Shown piece by piece: positions 23,801-36,192 of a stretch of 64,000 nucleotides of DNA. Position numbers and translations under genes: made by a program. The first letter of the stretch is position 1. Each line of letters begins with the position of its first letter. The stretch spans positions 2,425,501 to 2,489,500 of the forward strand of contig CM042034.1 of the NCBI GenBank assembly GCA_023525975.1. The letters run 5' to 3'. Below the pieces are notes generated by a model. The model saw nothing but the letters and a program-made list of their open reading frames with translations, ran no database searches and was not told the DNA's origin. The stretch is from Smallanthus sonchifolius. Taxonomy: Eukaryota > Streptophyta > Magnoliopsida > Asterales > Asteraceae.

Positions 23801-26800
23801 ACCTGATAGAGAATTGATAGACTTGAATGATGAAAAATGGAGAAGATAATCAAATGAACTCTACAGATTGTAATATTAATAAACTCAAGGAGAATAACAA
23901 GAAGAATGGAACGAAAACCAGGGCTCAGCCCTCTCTCTCTACAACTTGTAGGAGCCTAACAACTTAACAAATTCATACCTGACCACCAACACTTTATTCC
24001 ATACTATTTATTCTACTCAACTCTAACAAACTCTTAACCACTAGTGAAAACTTTCCCTTTGCCCCTTCTAGAATAAACATGCAGCACTTCAGGCCTCTCC
24101 TTTGAATTAATTGTTTGATTAATCTTATCATTACTTCCCCCTTCCAATAAAGTCTTGACCTCAAGACTTGCATCCGGAAACTGCCCCTTGACCCATAAGG
24201 CGTCTTCCCATGTAGCGTCCTCAGCAGGCTGTCCCTCCCACTGAATTAACCACTGTTCCACCGAATCAGTCCCATTTTTAAGAAGTATGGTTGCCAAAAC
24301 AACAGCCGGAACAGGAGCATCCCAGTCCCCAATTTCCAATTCAGGCAGTAAAACCGGTTCACTAGGACCCTGCACAGTTTTCTTTAAGAGAGAGACATGG
24401 AAGACTGGATGGATTTTAGATGTAGTCGGCAGTTGTAAACGATATGCCACTGGACCCAGCTTGGCCACGATCTGAAATGGCTCAAAAAACTTAGCAGCCA
24501 GTTTCTGATGAATGCGATTCACCACCGATAATTGCCGATAAGGCTTAAGTTTCACATACACCCATTCACCAACTAAAAAATTGATATCACGCCGTTTCTT
24601 GTTAGCCTGCAGCTTCATGGCAGATTGGACATTGGCCAGGTGAACTTTTAATTGTTTCAACGCCTCATCTCGGTCCTGTAATTCCCGAGCCACAGCTTCC
24701 ACCCGAATTTCCCCCCGACACAAATTGGAACACCAAAGGAGGCCGACGACCATAAATTGCCTCAAAAGGAGTAGTGCCCGTAGAGACATGAAATGTGGAA
24801 TTATACCAGAATTCAGCCCAAGGAATCCAGGTGGCCCAAGTCTTGGGCTGGTCAACCGCAAAACAACGAAGATAGGACTCCAAACAGCGATTAATGACCT
24901 CGGATTGGCCATCAGACTTCGGGTGATAAGCAGAGCTAAACTGGAGTTTAGTGCCCATAGCGCGAAAAATTTCTTGCCAAAATTTACTAAGGAATAATGG
25001 GTCAGTGGTTATGAGAGCGAGGTGGGGGAAGACCCGTAGGAGCCTGGAAAAGAGAATCGAATTCGAGAAGCAATGTATCCAACCCGGTTTGTTGGTCTCC
25101 GGAAAGCTGCTGTGAAGACGGTGATTCCCCTATAGACAATGAAGGGGACAGAGAAGATATATCCTCCACTGGCAGCCACTGTTGAAGAGCAGCCGGAAGG
25201 GATTGCCCCGAAGGAATTCCCTGTAAACGCACAGTCCTTACCTCATAGGACAGTTGCATCCACGACTGTTGCCAATTATGAATCACCTCACCCAAGGATT
25301 GCAACCAAGCCATACCCAAAATCAAGTCAATGTTTCCAGTCTCAAAAAACCAAAGCATCCAACAGGAAAGTACATGGTCCAATGTGAACCGATAAATTGG
25401 AACAACACTCGGTGACAAACACATAGTGACCATCGCCTAGTTTAATGCGAATTTCAGAAAAAGAGGTGATCGGAAAAACCCAAGGCTAAGATGACCCGAC
25501 GAGAAACGAAATTGTGGGTAGCTCAACTATCAACCAAACTACTAACCGGAATGCCTTGTAACGCCCCTTCGAAGCGTAATGTCTTAGCACCACCGAGATC
25601 CGTAAGAAGACCGGCTGATTCTAGAGCCAGACAGATACCCGTCGGTGGTTCGCCGTCCGGCGATGTGACTGGATCCGAGTTGGCCTCCAATACCAAATTT
25701 TCCCCTTCTAACGAGTCATATTCATCGTCTCCTAATAACAGCACCCGTAACTTGCCCTCCGGGCATTTGTGAGTCGGACCGTATTGTTGACCACAACGGA
25801 AACAGAGCCCCTTCTTACATCGGTCTTCCCACTCCGTGCGAGAGAGAGACCGAACACCCCGGTCACGATGAAACACTTGGCCGGAATCGGCAGTAGAGGA
25901 AAACAGTGGTTTAGGGGAAAACGACCGAGAACTATCGGGTTTTGAAACCCTATCGGTGATTTTAGTAGAACCACTAGATCTGGGCTCAGGACGGCCCAAC
26001 TAACCAGGCCCATCTTCAAACCCACTAGGGCAATACCCCTGACAACCCAAATAACGAAATCGGGAAAGGGAATTGTTACTAGCATGAGGACGAAGCATAT
26101 CTTCAACGTCCTTAGCTAAATACATCGCAATGAATATGGATTGAGGTCGATGTAATCGTACCCACTTTTTGACATCATCTTTCAATCCGGCGACAAAATA
26201 ACCAAGGGCCTGGGATTCTGGCAGCCGAGGAACCAAGGACATGAGGTGCTCGAAATCATCGATGAAGTCATGAATCGAACCTGATTGTTGAATTGTAGCC
26301 AACTGCTCATAAGGGTTGTGGATCTCCAGTCCACTGAAGCGCTGAAGTAACTCCGATTTGAATTCCTCCCATGACAGAGACTCATGGACTTGGGTGATGA
26401 CTGTGAACCAGTGTTGAGCGACGCCCGCCATACTCAACTGAGCTAACCGCAATCGCAGAGGATCGGGAGTGGAATTGATGTCGAAATACAGTGTGGCCTT
26501 CTGTATCCATCCCTACGGATCGAATCCACAAAACTCCGGTAATTTGACCTTCTTCACTGCCCAAGGTAAGGTCGAAGACGACTCACTCGGATCGGGCTTG
26601 GAACCCGACGTAGAGAAGACGCCGCTAGAAAGCCCCGATCCCGGCGAACCATCAACACTCTGTTTCCCCTGAGATTTCATCCACGTGAGCACCACCTTTC
26701 GAAACTCCCCATTTTCTGCACTATCCACCTCGAGCGCAGCTTTGATCTCAGCTACGTCAGTCTGAAGCTGTTTGATCTGGCCCTCTTGAGCTTCCAACCG

Positions 26801-29800
26801 AGCAATTGAACGAGTTTCCATGGCAGAAACGGCAGGTCAAGGCAGGTCAGACCAATGATAGAGAATTGATAGACTTGAATGATGAAAAATGGAGAAGATA
26901 ATCAAATGAACTCTGCAGATTGTAATATTAATAAACTCAAGGAGAATAACAAGAAGAATGGAACGAAAACCAGGGCTCAGCCCTCTCTCTCTACAACTTG
27001 TAGGAGCCTAACAACTTAACAAATTCATACCTGACCACTAACACTACTATTTATGCTACTCAACTCTAACAAACTCTTAACCACTAGTGAAAACTTTCCC
27101 TTTGCCCCTTCTAGAATAAACATGTAGCACTTCAGGCCTCTCCTTTGAATTAATTGTTTGAATAACAAGAAGAATGGGCTAATATGGTAATCGCTCACTT
27201 GATTGATTGAACAGGTGATGTGGCACCTGAAAGCTAACTCCATGTTTGTGTGCAACTCTTCTGCTGAATTGGCATTTTTTATTAAATAAAAATGATGACA
27301 TGGAAATTATATATTTAACTATTCTTTTTTTCTTTCATTACTATATTTTGCTGCTGAATCTAAAGAAACTAACTTTATTTTAATATTTGTACAAAAACAA
27401 CATAAAAGATGTCTTTTTAAAAAATAAGCAATTCTCATTTCAATTTTAACAAAAAAAGGCCTTGTCACCTCTATTAACTAAAGAAAATGTCACACGTTGC
27501 TCTTTACCGGTTCAAACGCTAGCCTAAAGACCAAATTAGCCCGTCTCCCGAAACTTATTTTTATGAGACCCGGGTGTTAATGAGTATAATTACCAAAATG
27601 GATCAATGGGCTAGTATTTAGACTACCCTTCATACCTTGGTATTTTGCCACAACGGTAATCTTCCAGAATTTATTTGGACCTCAGCATTCGACAGAAACC
27701 AATGGGCTCTATCATTTTGCTTTACTGAATCATTTTTCACCAGTTTTTGACCTCCCCCCCAAACATTATATATTGATGTTGCAGATATGCATTCCTCCCT
27801 TTCTGGAGAATCCAATCTTCTAGAAACTTGCCACCATTGATGAGGCTCAAATATCACTCCTAATTCATCATCTTGGCTCGGTTGATTTGAAGCGAATTGA
27901 GTTCTTGAACCAACATCAATATGTTGAATCATCACTGACGGAAGAAGTTCATACTGAATTACGTATCCAGATGGAGTATAAACTAGCAGATATTCTAAGG
28001 AGTTGACCTTTTTAGAAATATCCTGATTACAGTAAGTTGTAGAATTGTGAAAAACCGAAGCAACAGCACCAGAGGGTATATTTGTCTTTCCCAAAAAAGC
28101 AGTGTTGCTAACGGAATTAAGAAATCCTGAATTATTATTCTTTATCCTACCCACTACTGAAAGGGTAAGAGGAAGAGGAGGCGGAAAAGGCTGTTCATCT
28201 ATGACAAATGATGGAGTTGACCACCAAGGCAGAGACTGAACCGGGTTGACTGCCCGAGCGTGGGACCTGTGAGCCCGATAGCCTACATCACCACCAAAGG
28301 GTGATAGAGCAAACACATGACACGTACCCTTGGATGAAACAATAGAAATCCACTGACAGTAGCAACTAAAGCTTATGTCTTGGATAACCTGTCAAACAAA
28401 TAAAATTAAGTGTGAAGTCGGAAATGAAGGTTGTATGAATGCAGATACACTTTGGACAACTTTTGGCCCATTTGATGTGCTTATCTTTTAGCCAAATTTT
28501 GTCATATTACCCATTTGACCCTTAGGGAAATATATTGGTAGATGATTTGTGCATCACCAAAATGTATTCATACGCAACGACACGTCTGATGTCGTACAAT
28601 GTGAAATTTATTTTGTACTTTTGGTGTATGAAGAAATTTTGGTGGTGTACAAATCCCCTGTAAAATATAATCCAAAGTGAACCACTTACAGGTAAATGGA
28701 TCAGAATTGCACATATAGACAAAAAAGTACTGTGAGGAATAGATGTATACAATATACTTACAGCTGATGTTATACCACGGTGTAGCTTGTAAAGAAGCAC
28801 ATGAGAGGAATTCCAATCATGGATTTGATTGCTAGAAGTATTGCGGGTACAAGGCATAATTCGAAAAATATTTACATTATTACCATGTATTGAGGCTGTT
28901 ACCAGAAGGGTCCCGCTTGGATCAAAACATAAGGCAGACAGTGGACTTGAATGAGCTCTAAACTGTGATATAACTGCTTTTGAGATGACATCCTTCACAA
29001 TGACCTGCACCAACTATAAATCAGGGAATCTACAAGCTTTTAAGTCAAAAGATGAAGTAGATTTATATAGTATGATACTCTATATGGATCAATTTATATA
29101 ATTTGGCAACATTACTAATATTTATAACGTAACAAGTTCATCGGCACAAGAATATTAAAAAGTTTGAAACTGTTTATATGCAAGTTCTTTTGTTTTTTGA
29201 AATATCCCATGCGGGACACACCACCTCCATTTCTTTCATCATTTTCTTCTATGAAAGAAAGACAACCCTAGAAATGAAGTCAATGATCCCCGTTTATTGG
29301 AAACCCTAGAAAGAAAACCTGTGATTTTCCAGAAACGAATTTTTTTACTTCAGCAGCAAATTTTCCATGTGCAAAGGCGGACATCGTTAAGGGTAAAATG
29401 GTCGCTTTGCACTTTTTTGACAAAAAAACAGTTAAAGACGAAGAACCTAGGCCAAAATGCAATTTATTGTGAGTTTTGTGGGCTGTTTTGCACATTAAAC
29501 CTATTTCTAACTTGACAACAGTTCATAGGGACAAATAGTGGTTATTCACTACCCACAAGTATTATGAATTGTCTAATAACATCCTTGGCAGTTTTGAAGC
29601 ATTCCCGAATTTATGGGTTTCATTTCCATTTTTAAAACCCATACCCATCAACCAAACAGTTCAGTTAGGAATGATGCTCATTCCATCATTCACATACCCA
29701 TCAACCAAACACCACACGAATCCATGCTTGCACGTCTAGTTTCTCATTAGGTGACAATCATCTAAATTCTAATTAATATGATCACTAAATTTTGGGTTTT

Positions 29801-32291
29801 ATATTTTTTCTTCACTTATACGTCATAAAGCTAATAATGATTATTAGTACATGCTAAAATAAAGCCAAAAGAACTGACCATTCCAGCATTATCTACGTCT
29901 GAAGAAGCGTTCCTAACTTTCCAGTTTGGATTTGAATTTGCAGGGGATATCGGACGGTCTTGGAGCATATCTGGATAATATTTAGAGATCGTTTTGTACC
30001 CCTTGTCGCCAAGGGTTATTATTCCTGCGGCCAACTGTTTGCTTGATTCCACTGCATAACGAGTCACCAAAGAACCATTGCTGGGCGAGCTTGACGGGCT
30101 AATACCAGGAGTAAGGTTCTTCGGGCTTAAATGGCCCGTGTTAGATACAAGCAGTTTGTGTGAAGCATAAGCTAACCACCGTGGACCCACAGCTAATGGA
30201 CCATACCCGAAGTTAACTCCAACCATTCCTTGGCCTCCGGATCGAGGAACCGGATACGTGGGTACAGTGAATTTATTCTCAAGTGTGACCGCATCTATGC
30301 AGTGTATCTATCATAAATCAGATATAACATATAAAAAATTAGCTATCATCTTCCACTATTTATATGGGAAATTGTATAGGGGAACCACCCAACCATTCAT
30401 CTTTTCATTTTGGCAACCCAAATATTGAAACTACTTTATACCCAAATATGTATTTGGTTTCATTTTACCAAATCTGGCCAAGAAAAAAAAAACAGGCCGG
30501 GTTATGAGTATAACCTTAAAGTTTCTGACCAAAAAAGAAAAAAAAACTCGCTTACTTTTCTATTTTAAAAAATTACTTAACAGTCAAATAATTGAGTGAA
30601 ATTTTCGTCATTCAGCATTTACTTGTCAGATTTAGTACAATTGAAACCAGATACATGCTCGGGTGGCCTATAAATGGGTTTTAGAAGTTGGACGGCCTTA
30701 ATGAATAAATTGAATAATTGGGTGCCCTCCTTATACAATATCCCTTAATTATATAAAACTAACTACACATGTAATGTATAATAACTCATTGTGCAATGTC
30801 AAAAAAAAATTAATGAATTGACATGTTACCTCCTTTTCAAGACCAATAGCAACTATCAAAGGACTGCATCTGACCATAAAAACAGTTGACCTGAACCTGA
30901 GAACCTTCACATAACAATTGGACTTTATGGAATAAAACCGCACAGCAGTGGGAGAATCCACCAAGCTTCCTGGCTGTGCCATCACTGAACCATCCCTACC
31001 AGGTACACTCAAATAGGTTCGATTTTGACCCAGCCCCGACCTGGTGGGTTCATCACCAGCAACCACCATTAGTAGTGGATGTAACTGTAGGAACTTCTCA
31101 TTGCCATTGGAACTTGTAGGAAAATGCAGCAACTGTAAGAAAGTAACGGGCCCATCACGCTTTGAAACGAGTTCAGTAAAATCAGAAGCATCCTCAACAT
31201 CGATCACTTGAAAACCAGTCTGATAACCAAGCAATAAGACATGTCTGAAGGAAGCAGGACCAATTTCTAATCTGTCAAACCCGGCCCATATTACCTGGCT
31301 TAACATTAAAATACTGAGATAGGTATCCTTCATGCATCGAAAAGTAGGAATGAGTTATTGCAAAAGTTAACAAGCTGAACGATAATTATACTGTTACATA
31401 TGGCCCGAAACATTAATCAACAGAGTCAATACACTTCCCCATTAGCATTAGTAATAGATCAGATATGCTAAGCTTTTGGTCACAAGCATAAGACCGCTGC
31501 CTCTTGTGAACCAACATAAGGAAATTCCTTTTCGTCATAAGCATAACACTGTTGCCTTTTGTTAATCAACATCTATCATTACTAACTGGTATAAATACAA
31601 CATTTTCAGTAACTAATCGACAACTTTGTCGAATTCTATAAAAAAATTAAAGAACAGATTCTTTATAGATTATGACAGCTACTGCTTATTGTGGCTATGG
31701 CGCCTTCTTTATCAACGTTCAACTCACATCTTTCCTCCCTAATGCAGCTTACAGAAGAAGGTTTAAGCAATAGTTTTCACACATCAGCACCAATTGACAA
31801 TAGTAACATTTATTTGTTTTTGCATCATACATTTATGGTTTATGTCACTTATGCACAAATATTGTGGAGATTCCAAGCCTTACTATAGCATACTATTGCC
31901 CTATCATGCACGATAAACATGAAATGAACTTGTAGGTTATCAAATAAGTTATAATAGCACATAACTGTAATTAACAAGCATAACGATGCTAAAAGAGATG
32001 TTCCGTTTAGTTTTATCCAGCATACTTATTTTAATCATACAACCATAACTACTTAGCAGACGGTTAGTTACGATATTAAAAAAGTAGTTGAAAATGAAAT
32101 GGATCAGAAAACAAACAAATAACCACCTGATCTCTCTGATCATCACCAGACGCTGCAATCGAAGCTGCGACGGAAGCACCGGCGGAACGGACGACGGTGC
32201 TAGCATTAGTAGAGACGGTTTTAATACAAGAAGATATAATCTTCAACGAATTAGGCAGCAATCCGGCGTTCTTCCCCTTGGCTTTCTTCAT
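20819..32291 (-). CDS. ATG18g/h-type autophagy protein (PROPPIN with BCAS3 domain)
   Basis: Eight exons: 32291-32127, 31294-30830, 30307-29879, 29004-28762, 28388-27636, 23099-22942, 21907-21789 and 21273-20819. Together they give 2787 bp, a continuous frame of 928 residues. PROPPINs are beta-propellers that bind PI3P and act in autophagosome formation. The sequence follows plant ATG18g/h: LLPNSLKIISSCIKTVSTNA at the N terminus, then WAGFDRLEIGP, LLLGYQTGFQVIDVEDA, ALCFDPSGTLLVTAS, and a C-terminal BCAS3-like part. The lipid-binding FRRG motif position appears as KLHRG, with the first two residues altered, as I remember for this subgroup. Splice sites are GT/AG throughout. A tiny alternative last exon is possible: donor at 20835, acceptor before 20399, stop at 20380, giving a GGYLQW end. 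Intron 5 (23100-27635) carries the gypsy insertion. The gene appears intact. Confidence 0.9.
22760..22825. repeat. Fragment of the MITE family at 30366-30744
   Basis: In intron 6 of the ATG18 gene, GAATAATTGGGGGTGG..ACATTATCCC closely follows the right end of the MITE in intron 2 (30710-30744). The other end was not recognised, so this is listed only as a fragment. Confidence 0.4.
23505..23803. repeat. Duplicated intron segment, left copy
   Basis: This 299 bp stretch of ATG18 intron 5 is repeated almost identically at 27174-27469. It ends TTGTCACC exactly where the retrotransposon LTR begins. The right copy continues past TTGTCACC into ordinary intron, so that copy is in effect the empty insertion site. 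Confidence 0.92.
23804..27161 (-). mobile_element. Decayed Ty3/gypsy chromovirus-type element in ATG18 intron
   Basis: A minus-strand LTR element with two 188 bp LTRs (23804-23991 and 26856-27043) that differ at only a few positions. On the minus strand each LTR starts TGTT(G/A)GTGGTCAGG and ends TCTCTATCA. Coding relics occupy 24034-26821. The right side is abnormal. Beyond the right LTR, 27044-27161 repeats the extreme 3' coding end (compare 23992-24118), then jumps into the duplicated intron segment at 27174. This suggests a former tandem array resolved by illegitimate recombination. The very short LTRs and chromodomain would suit the Reina group; that assignment is tentative. Confidence 0.85.
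24034..26821 (-). pseudogene. Gypsy gag-pol relic lacking reverse transcriptase
   Basis: On the minus strand, in order: gag from ATG 26821 (SLSWEEFKSELLQRFSG; zinc knuckle CFRCGQQYGPTHKC at about 25775), then a protease remnant (DLILGMAWLQSLGEVI, about 25325). The first residues of reverse transcriptase (FDSLFQAPTGLPPP, about 25040) follow. The next recognisable part is the integrase core (LQFSSAYHPKSDGQSEV, about 24930), then its C-terminal part and a chromodomain (about 24200-24290). Nearly all of the reverse transcriptase, the RNase H and the integrase zinc finger are missing at about 24990-25010. Frameshifts occur at about 24720 and in gag. The element cannot replicate on its own. Confidence 0.85.
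27174..27469. repeat. Duplicated intron segment, right copy (empty site)
   Basis: Counterpart of 23505-23803, 296 bp, with a handful of substitutions and small indels. The left junction shows microhomology: ATAACAAGAAGAATGG also occurs inside the LTR near 23896. The sequence continues TTGTCACCTCTATTAAC, that is, the uninterrupted target. Confidence 0.9.
30366..30744. mobile_element. MITE in ATG18 intron 2
   Basis: Inverted ends of about 33 bp (GGGAAATTGTATAGGGG.. and ..TATACAATATCCC) bound a 379 bp non-coding AT-rich segment. A related right end occurs at 22760-22825. The target duplication is unclear because the flanks are AT-rich. Confidence 0.65.
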
Positions 32292-32694
32292 CCCTCGCCA
32301 ACCACCGCGGACTGAGCAGTGATAAGAAGAAAACGTCCGCCACCGCCACCACCGCCGTAGCTGACGACTCTAGCCTATCAATTATGATCATCCGAGTGCG
32401 TAATCCGATCGATTATTGATGCGTGAAAGTAATCGCAAGTGTTTGTTCTTGGTTTAGGTTTGACTTGGAGATGTTTTGTGTTCCCAAATTTTGTGCTGCT
32501 CTGATTGCTGAGTTGATTTCTCCCAAAGTAAGATTACTTTCGATTTTAAATTTCTGGATATACATCAATATCAATATATTAATAAAAATAAACTAGTGTT
32601 AAAACCCTAGGTTAGAAATAAACTAAAGCAAAAAAAAATAATTTGAGACTAAATAAATGTCGAGTACAATTCATAAATTTGAAAATATTTTTTT

Positions 32695-34040
32695 TTTATA
32701 CAACGTTGGATATTTTGTTTGAAAATTTTTAATCTTTGTCTAACGCTATAATTTTTAACTCGTCTATGTTTTTAACTCTTGAAAGTGTGACATACAATTG
32801 ACCATGAGTGAAAATCAATTGCTTCAAAACAAACCCTTGATAGTGACTAGTTCTAGCTCTTATTTATTGTCATGACGAAACAAACGGAGAGTGGAAAACT
32901 GTCTTCTTTGTAGTTTGAAAGGAATTCGTTTGTCTGAATGTGTCAAATTAATTCTTGTAATAAAAGTGCGAGTTTCAATATTACTTCCAGAAATGGTATC
33001 TGCCTCAATAACACGATTACCAAAAGATATGACTTCAAGAGATATGACTTGTAATCTAGTTTCATTACAGAATCCATTTTTCTGATCAATATTTATCAGT
33101 AGCATTACCGGCGCACCTACCTTCAAAACTAAATTATGGTTTAACAATCCTGAAAGTTTAAGGGTATGTTTGATATGAGGTAATGGAATGGACTAGTGAA
33201 CGAAATGAACGAGGTAATGGAATGGACAAAGGAATGAAATGGATCATTCCATTCCATTGTCTTGTTCGGTTTACCATTAGGGAATTAAATAAATCATTAC
33301 TTTATGTTGTTTGATAGGCTAGAAAAGACGAAAAAATAAGTCGACGGTGAGTGGCGGTGGTGGTGGTGGGTGGTGGGTGACGGTGGGTGGTGGTGAGTGA
33401 CGGTGGTGGTTTTGGGTGGGGTGGCGGTGGTAGGAGGTGGAGGAGGCGACAGTGGTGGTGCTGGGAGGTGGAGGTGGCGGTGACTGTGGTGGTGACGGTG
33501 GCAATGGGTAGTGGTGGCGGTGGTGCGGTGGTGGGTGGCAGTAGTAAGAGGTGGCGGTGGTGGGTGGTGGAGGAGGCGACAGTGGTGGTGGTGGCGGTGG
33601 GAGGTGGGGGTGGGTGGTGGCGATGGTGTGGTTATGGGTGGCAGCGGCGAGATATGGCGGTGGATGGTGGAGGTGGTGGTTGGTGGTATGAGGGTGAAAT
33701 AAGGGATGGAATGAAAAAAAAAAACAAGGGGGTGGATTGAATGAATTTGAGGGATTTAGAGGAAATGACATTCCTTGCGGAATGGTTGATTCCATTCTAT
33801 CGTCCAACCAAACACCATTTTTTTCATTCCCTCGTAATCGTCCATTTCATTCCACCTCTCATTCCTGCATACCAAACACTACCTAAGACCATTAAGAACA
33901 TATGGGGAGTATAAACTTTGTTGAAAATTATCGTTCAACTGTTCTAACTGGCATATGTTATCCGAACTAAGATATTCTTTTTGTTCACCAGGAAAGATTG
34001 ACAACAAACGATCAATAATAACTAGGTTCTGGTGAAGGTA
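32695..34040 (-). pseudogene. Helitron helicase (PIF1-like) C-terminal relic
   Basis: On the minus strand the frame reads SIFPGEQKEYLSSDNIC (33890-34035), is interrupted by the MITE at 33162-33883, and resumes LNHNLVLKVGAPVMLL and RLQVIS..NRVIEADTISG. A stop-ridden remnant of the conserved C terminus runs down to about 32695. These are landmarks of the PIF1-type helicase domain of Helitron RepHel proteins. The replication-initiator domain and the Helitron ends were not found here. The gene is dead. Confidence 0.85.
33162..33883. mobile_element. Tourist-like MITE with GGTGGC-rich core, TAA target
   Basis: 722 bp, with inverted ends GGGTATGTTTGATATG and CATACCAAACACTACC. Perfect TAA target duplications lie at 33159-33161 and 33884-33886, the PIF/Harbinger signature. 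The middle (33350-33680) is a long G-rich GGTGGCGGT simple repeat that produces spurious Gly/Trp-rich and Pro/His-rich frames. A second copy at 53998-57371 is split by a solo LTR. Confidence 0.85.
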
Positions 34041-34044
34041 GGAT

Positions 34045-34560
34045 TCTTAACTTGACAGGTTGCTCATGATCGACTTCCGACTGCAAGCTCTCTGTTGGTC
34101 AGACATGTCCAGGTGCCATCTCCTTTGTGTCCCTTTTGTGGTAAGGTAACTGAATCGACCAACACATTTTCGTCTCTTGGTCTTTTGTTTAGTCGATTTG
34201 AGATTTCATATATTCCCGGTGTAAGCTCCCGCTAGTGTTCGCTTTTGGTATTAAATACCTATTGGACGTGCATAGCTTCCTCAATGGATCCAATAAGTGG
34301 ATTTGTGGTGCATTTGGAAGCCCCGTAATAATATTATTTTCAATCAATGGCGGATCTCCCTAGCTTCGATTATTGAAGAAATTAAGGTCCTTGGTTTTCT
34401 TTGGTTAAAATGTCGTTTTAAGGTATATAGCCTGTCAAGAGATCCATAGTGTAGTTTCCTTATGTCTTTATTTGGATTTTTTTTCTTTAAACATTGGTGG
34501 TTGTAATTGTTGGGGCTAGTTCTTGCTAGTCTCCTTTTTATATATTTTGGTTTGTTACCC
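34045..34560 (+). pseudogene. LINE reverse-transcriptase 3' remnant, candidate
   Basis: A plus-strand frame contains HDRLPTASSLLVRHVQVPSP followed by LCPFCGKVTES. This resembles the zinc-binding zf-RVT region at the end of plant L1-type LINE polyproteins. Stops follow soon after. The stretch ends near a short A run (34564-34571), which may be the LINE tail. It is a small fragment, so the family call is moderate. Confidence 0.55.
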
Positions 34561-34784
34561 GTTAAAAAAAATTGGTTTGATGTGTTGACTTATTTAAATA
34601 AACAAGTTAAATATTTCAATTTTAGATAAACAGGTTAAATATTTTAACTCAAAATTATACAATTTCATGTCGTGTTTTAGATTGTACTGAGAATTACCAA
34701 CCCTACTTCTAACAATAATATGACACATGAAAATATAACGAAGTGATGAGATTAAAAATATAGACTTAGATAAATACTATAACC

Positions 34785-34889
34785 ACTCACGATCTAGTGG
34801 TCTAATGGTATGTTGTTTACCTCTCACAAAAATAGTATAGGTTCAAATACTTGTATTAGCAAAGTTAGACGGTATTTAGGTTTAAAAAA
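34785..34889 (+). mobile_element. tRNA-derived SINE candidate
   Basis: A-box-like TCTAGTGGTCTAATGG (34793-34808) and B box GGTTCAAATAC (34840-34850) are spaced as in a tRNA. A TTTAGGTTTAAAAAA end follows. No target duplication was recognised. Confidence 0.55.
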
Positions 34890-36192
34890 TTATGGTTAAA
34901 AAATTCTTTATTATAATGATTAATTAGTCATAAAAATGTGTTTACTTTTTTATACGTAAAAGATTAATAATAAGGGTGAGGAGTAAGAATAAAAAAATAT
35001 AAATTTGGATTGTTGCTATAGAAAACGAACAAATCACAAGGGAATGTGTCAACATACTGATTACTTGGATGTTCTTCCAATTCAATGTTACGCCCACCGC
35101 ATGTATCTATATTAATTAAACACATTAGTAACTTACATACTCAAAACAAACAAATTATTTTTATTTTTTGTACACTACAAGCTACTGGCATCTTTTACTT
35201 TATATTATACACATAACTTATTCAGATATAAAAATTATCTTATTCTTTGTCCTCATTTAATATAAACTTTGCTGGTGACAAAAGAAAATTATTGATGAGT
35301 TATGAAATTCTTAGTACATATGTAGATATGTGCGCGTGTGTATATATACACACGTGAGTATATACACATAGTCTAACAAGTTTTGACATGGGTGAAAGTA
35401 GATAAGCATGTATATTATATAAGAAAAGTAAATTACACGGATCATACATGTGCTAGGTATAAGAAATTATGGATATAATCTATAATTACTGTTCACTCAA
35501 ATCGTGGATTAACTATCTAAATTGTGTAAATTACTTTTTTATCGTTTACTTAAAGAATATTAATATATAAATACACAAAAAATTTACAAAAAGAAACAAA
35601 AGCAAAAACGTCGTTCCATCCCAGGGATAATATCATGACGTTTAAGTGAACATTAAGAACCATATCCATAATTTCTGATACCTATGAACAATGGGTAAAA
35701 TTATGGTATAACATTGGAACGGCCTGTATGATTTACTCCTTAAAGAATGTATAGTATTTCATAGTAATTTTATACTTGTCAAAAATATTAATCATAACAC
35801 GACAATCAATGCATGGAGCTATGGATTTTTTTTCAATATAGTCACTAGTATTCAATATTAAGATGTGTCACACGACTATAAAAGTTTATGTCCGATCACA
35901 CGTTATATGAATGGTGATTTTAGTTATGTTCGGATGGTTGTGAAGGTGAATTCACCGGTTATTTTTGGTTTTGAATCAATTTGATAATTTCATAAACTTA
36001 TAATAAATCATTTATAACTTCAACTAGATCAGGCTAAATTTATATAATAACTCAAATAAAATTATTAAAACAGAAAAAAACATTAGAATATAAAATCATA
36101 TTAAAGCTTAATTTCTAAATATATTTATAATCACATATTATTACACACACAACAAAAAATAATTGAAAGCACATTATCTGTTATATAATATA
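34890..36192. other. Gene-free AT-rich stretch
   Basis: No coding region, RNA or bounded repeat could be supported. Short palindromic microsatellite-like sequence occurs near 35330-35370 (GTGTATATATACACAC). Confidence 0.6.

Noticed and set aside
29280..29515. Two opposed frames in ATG18 intron 3
   Set aside because: Intron sequence with no family likeness. The splice sites on both sides join in frame without it.
33319..33807. Long Pro/His-rich (minus) and Gly/Trp-rich (plus) open frames
   Set aside because: They are translations of the GGTGGC simple-repeat core of a MITE. The same effect recurs at 56818-57300. No start context, domain or conservation.
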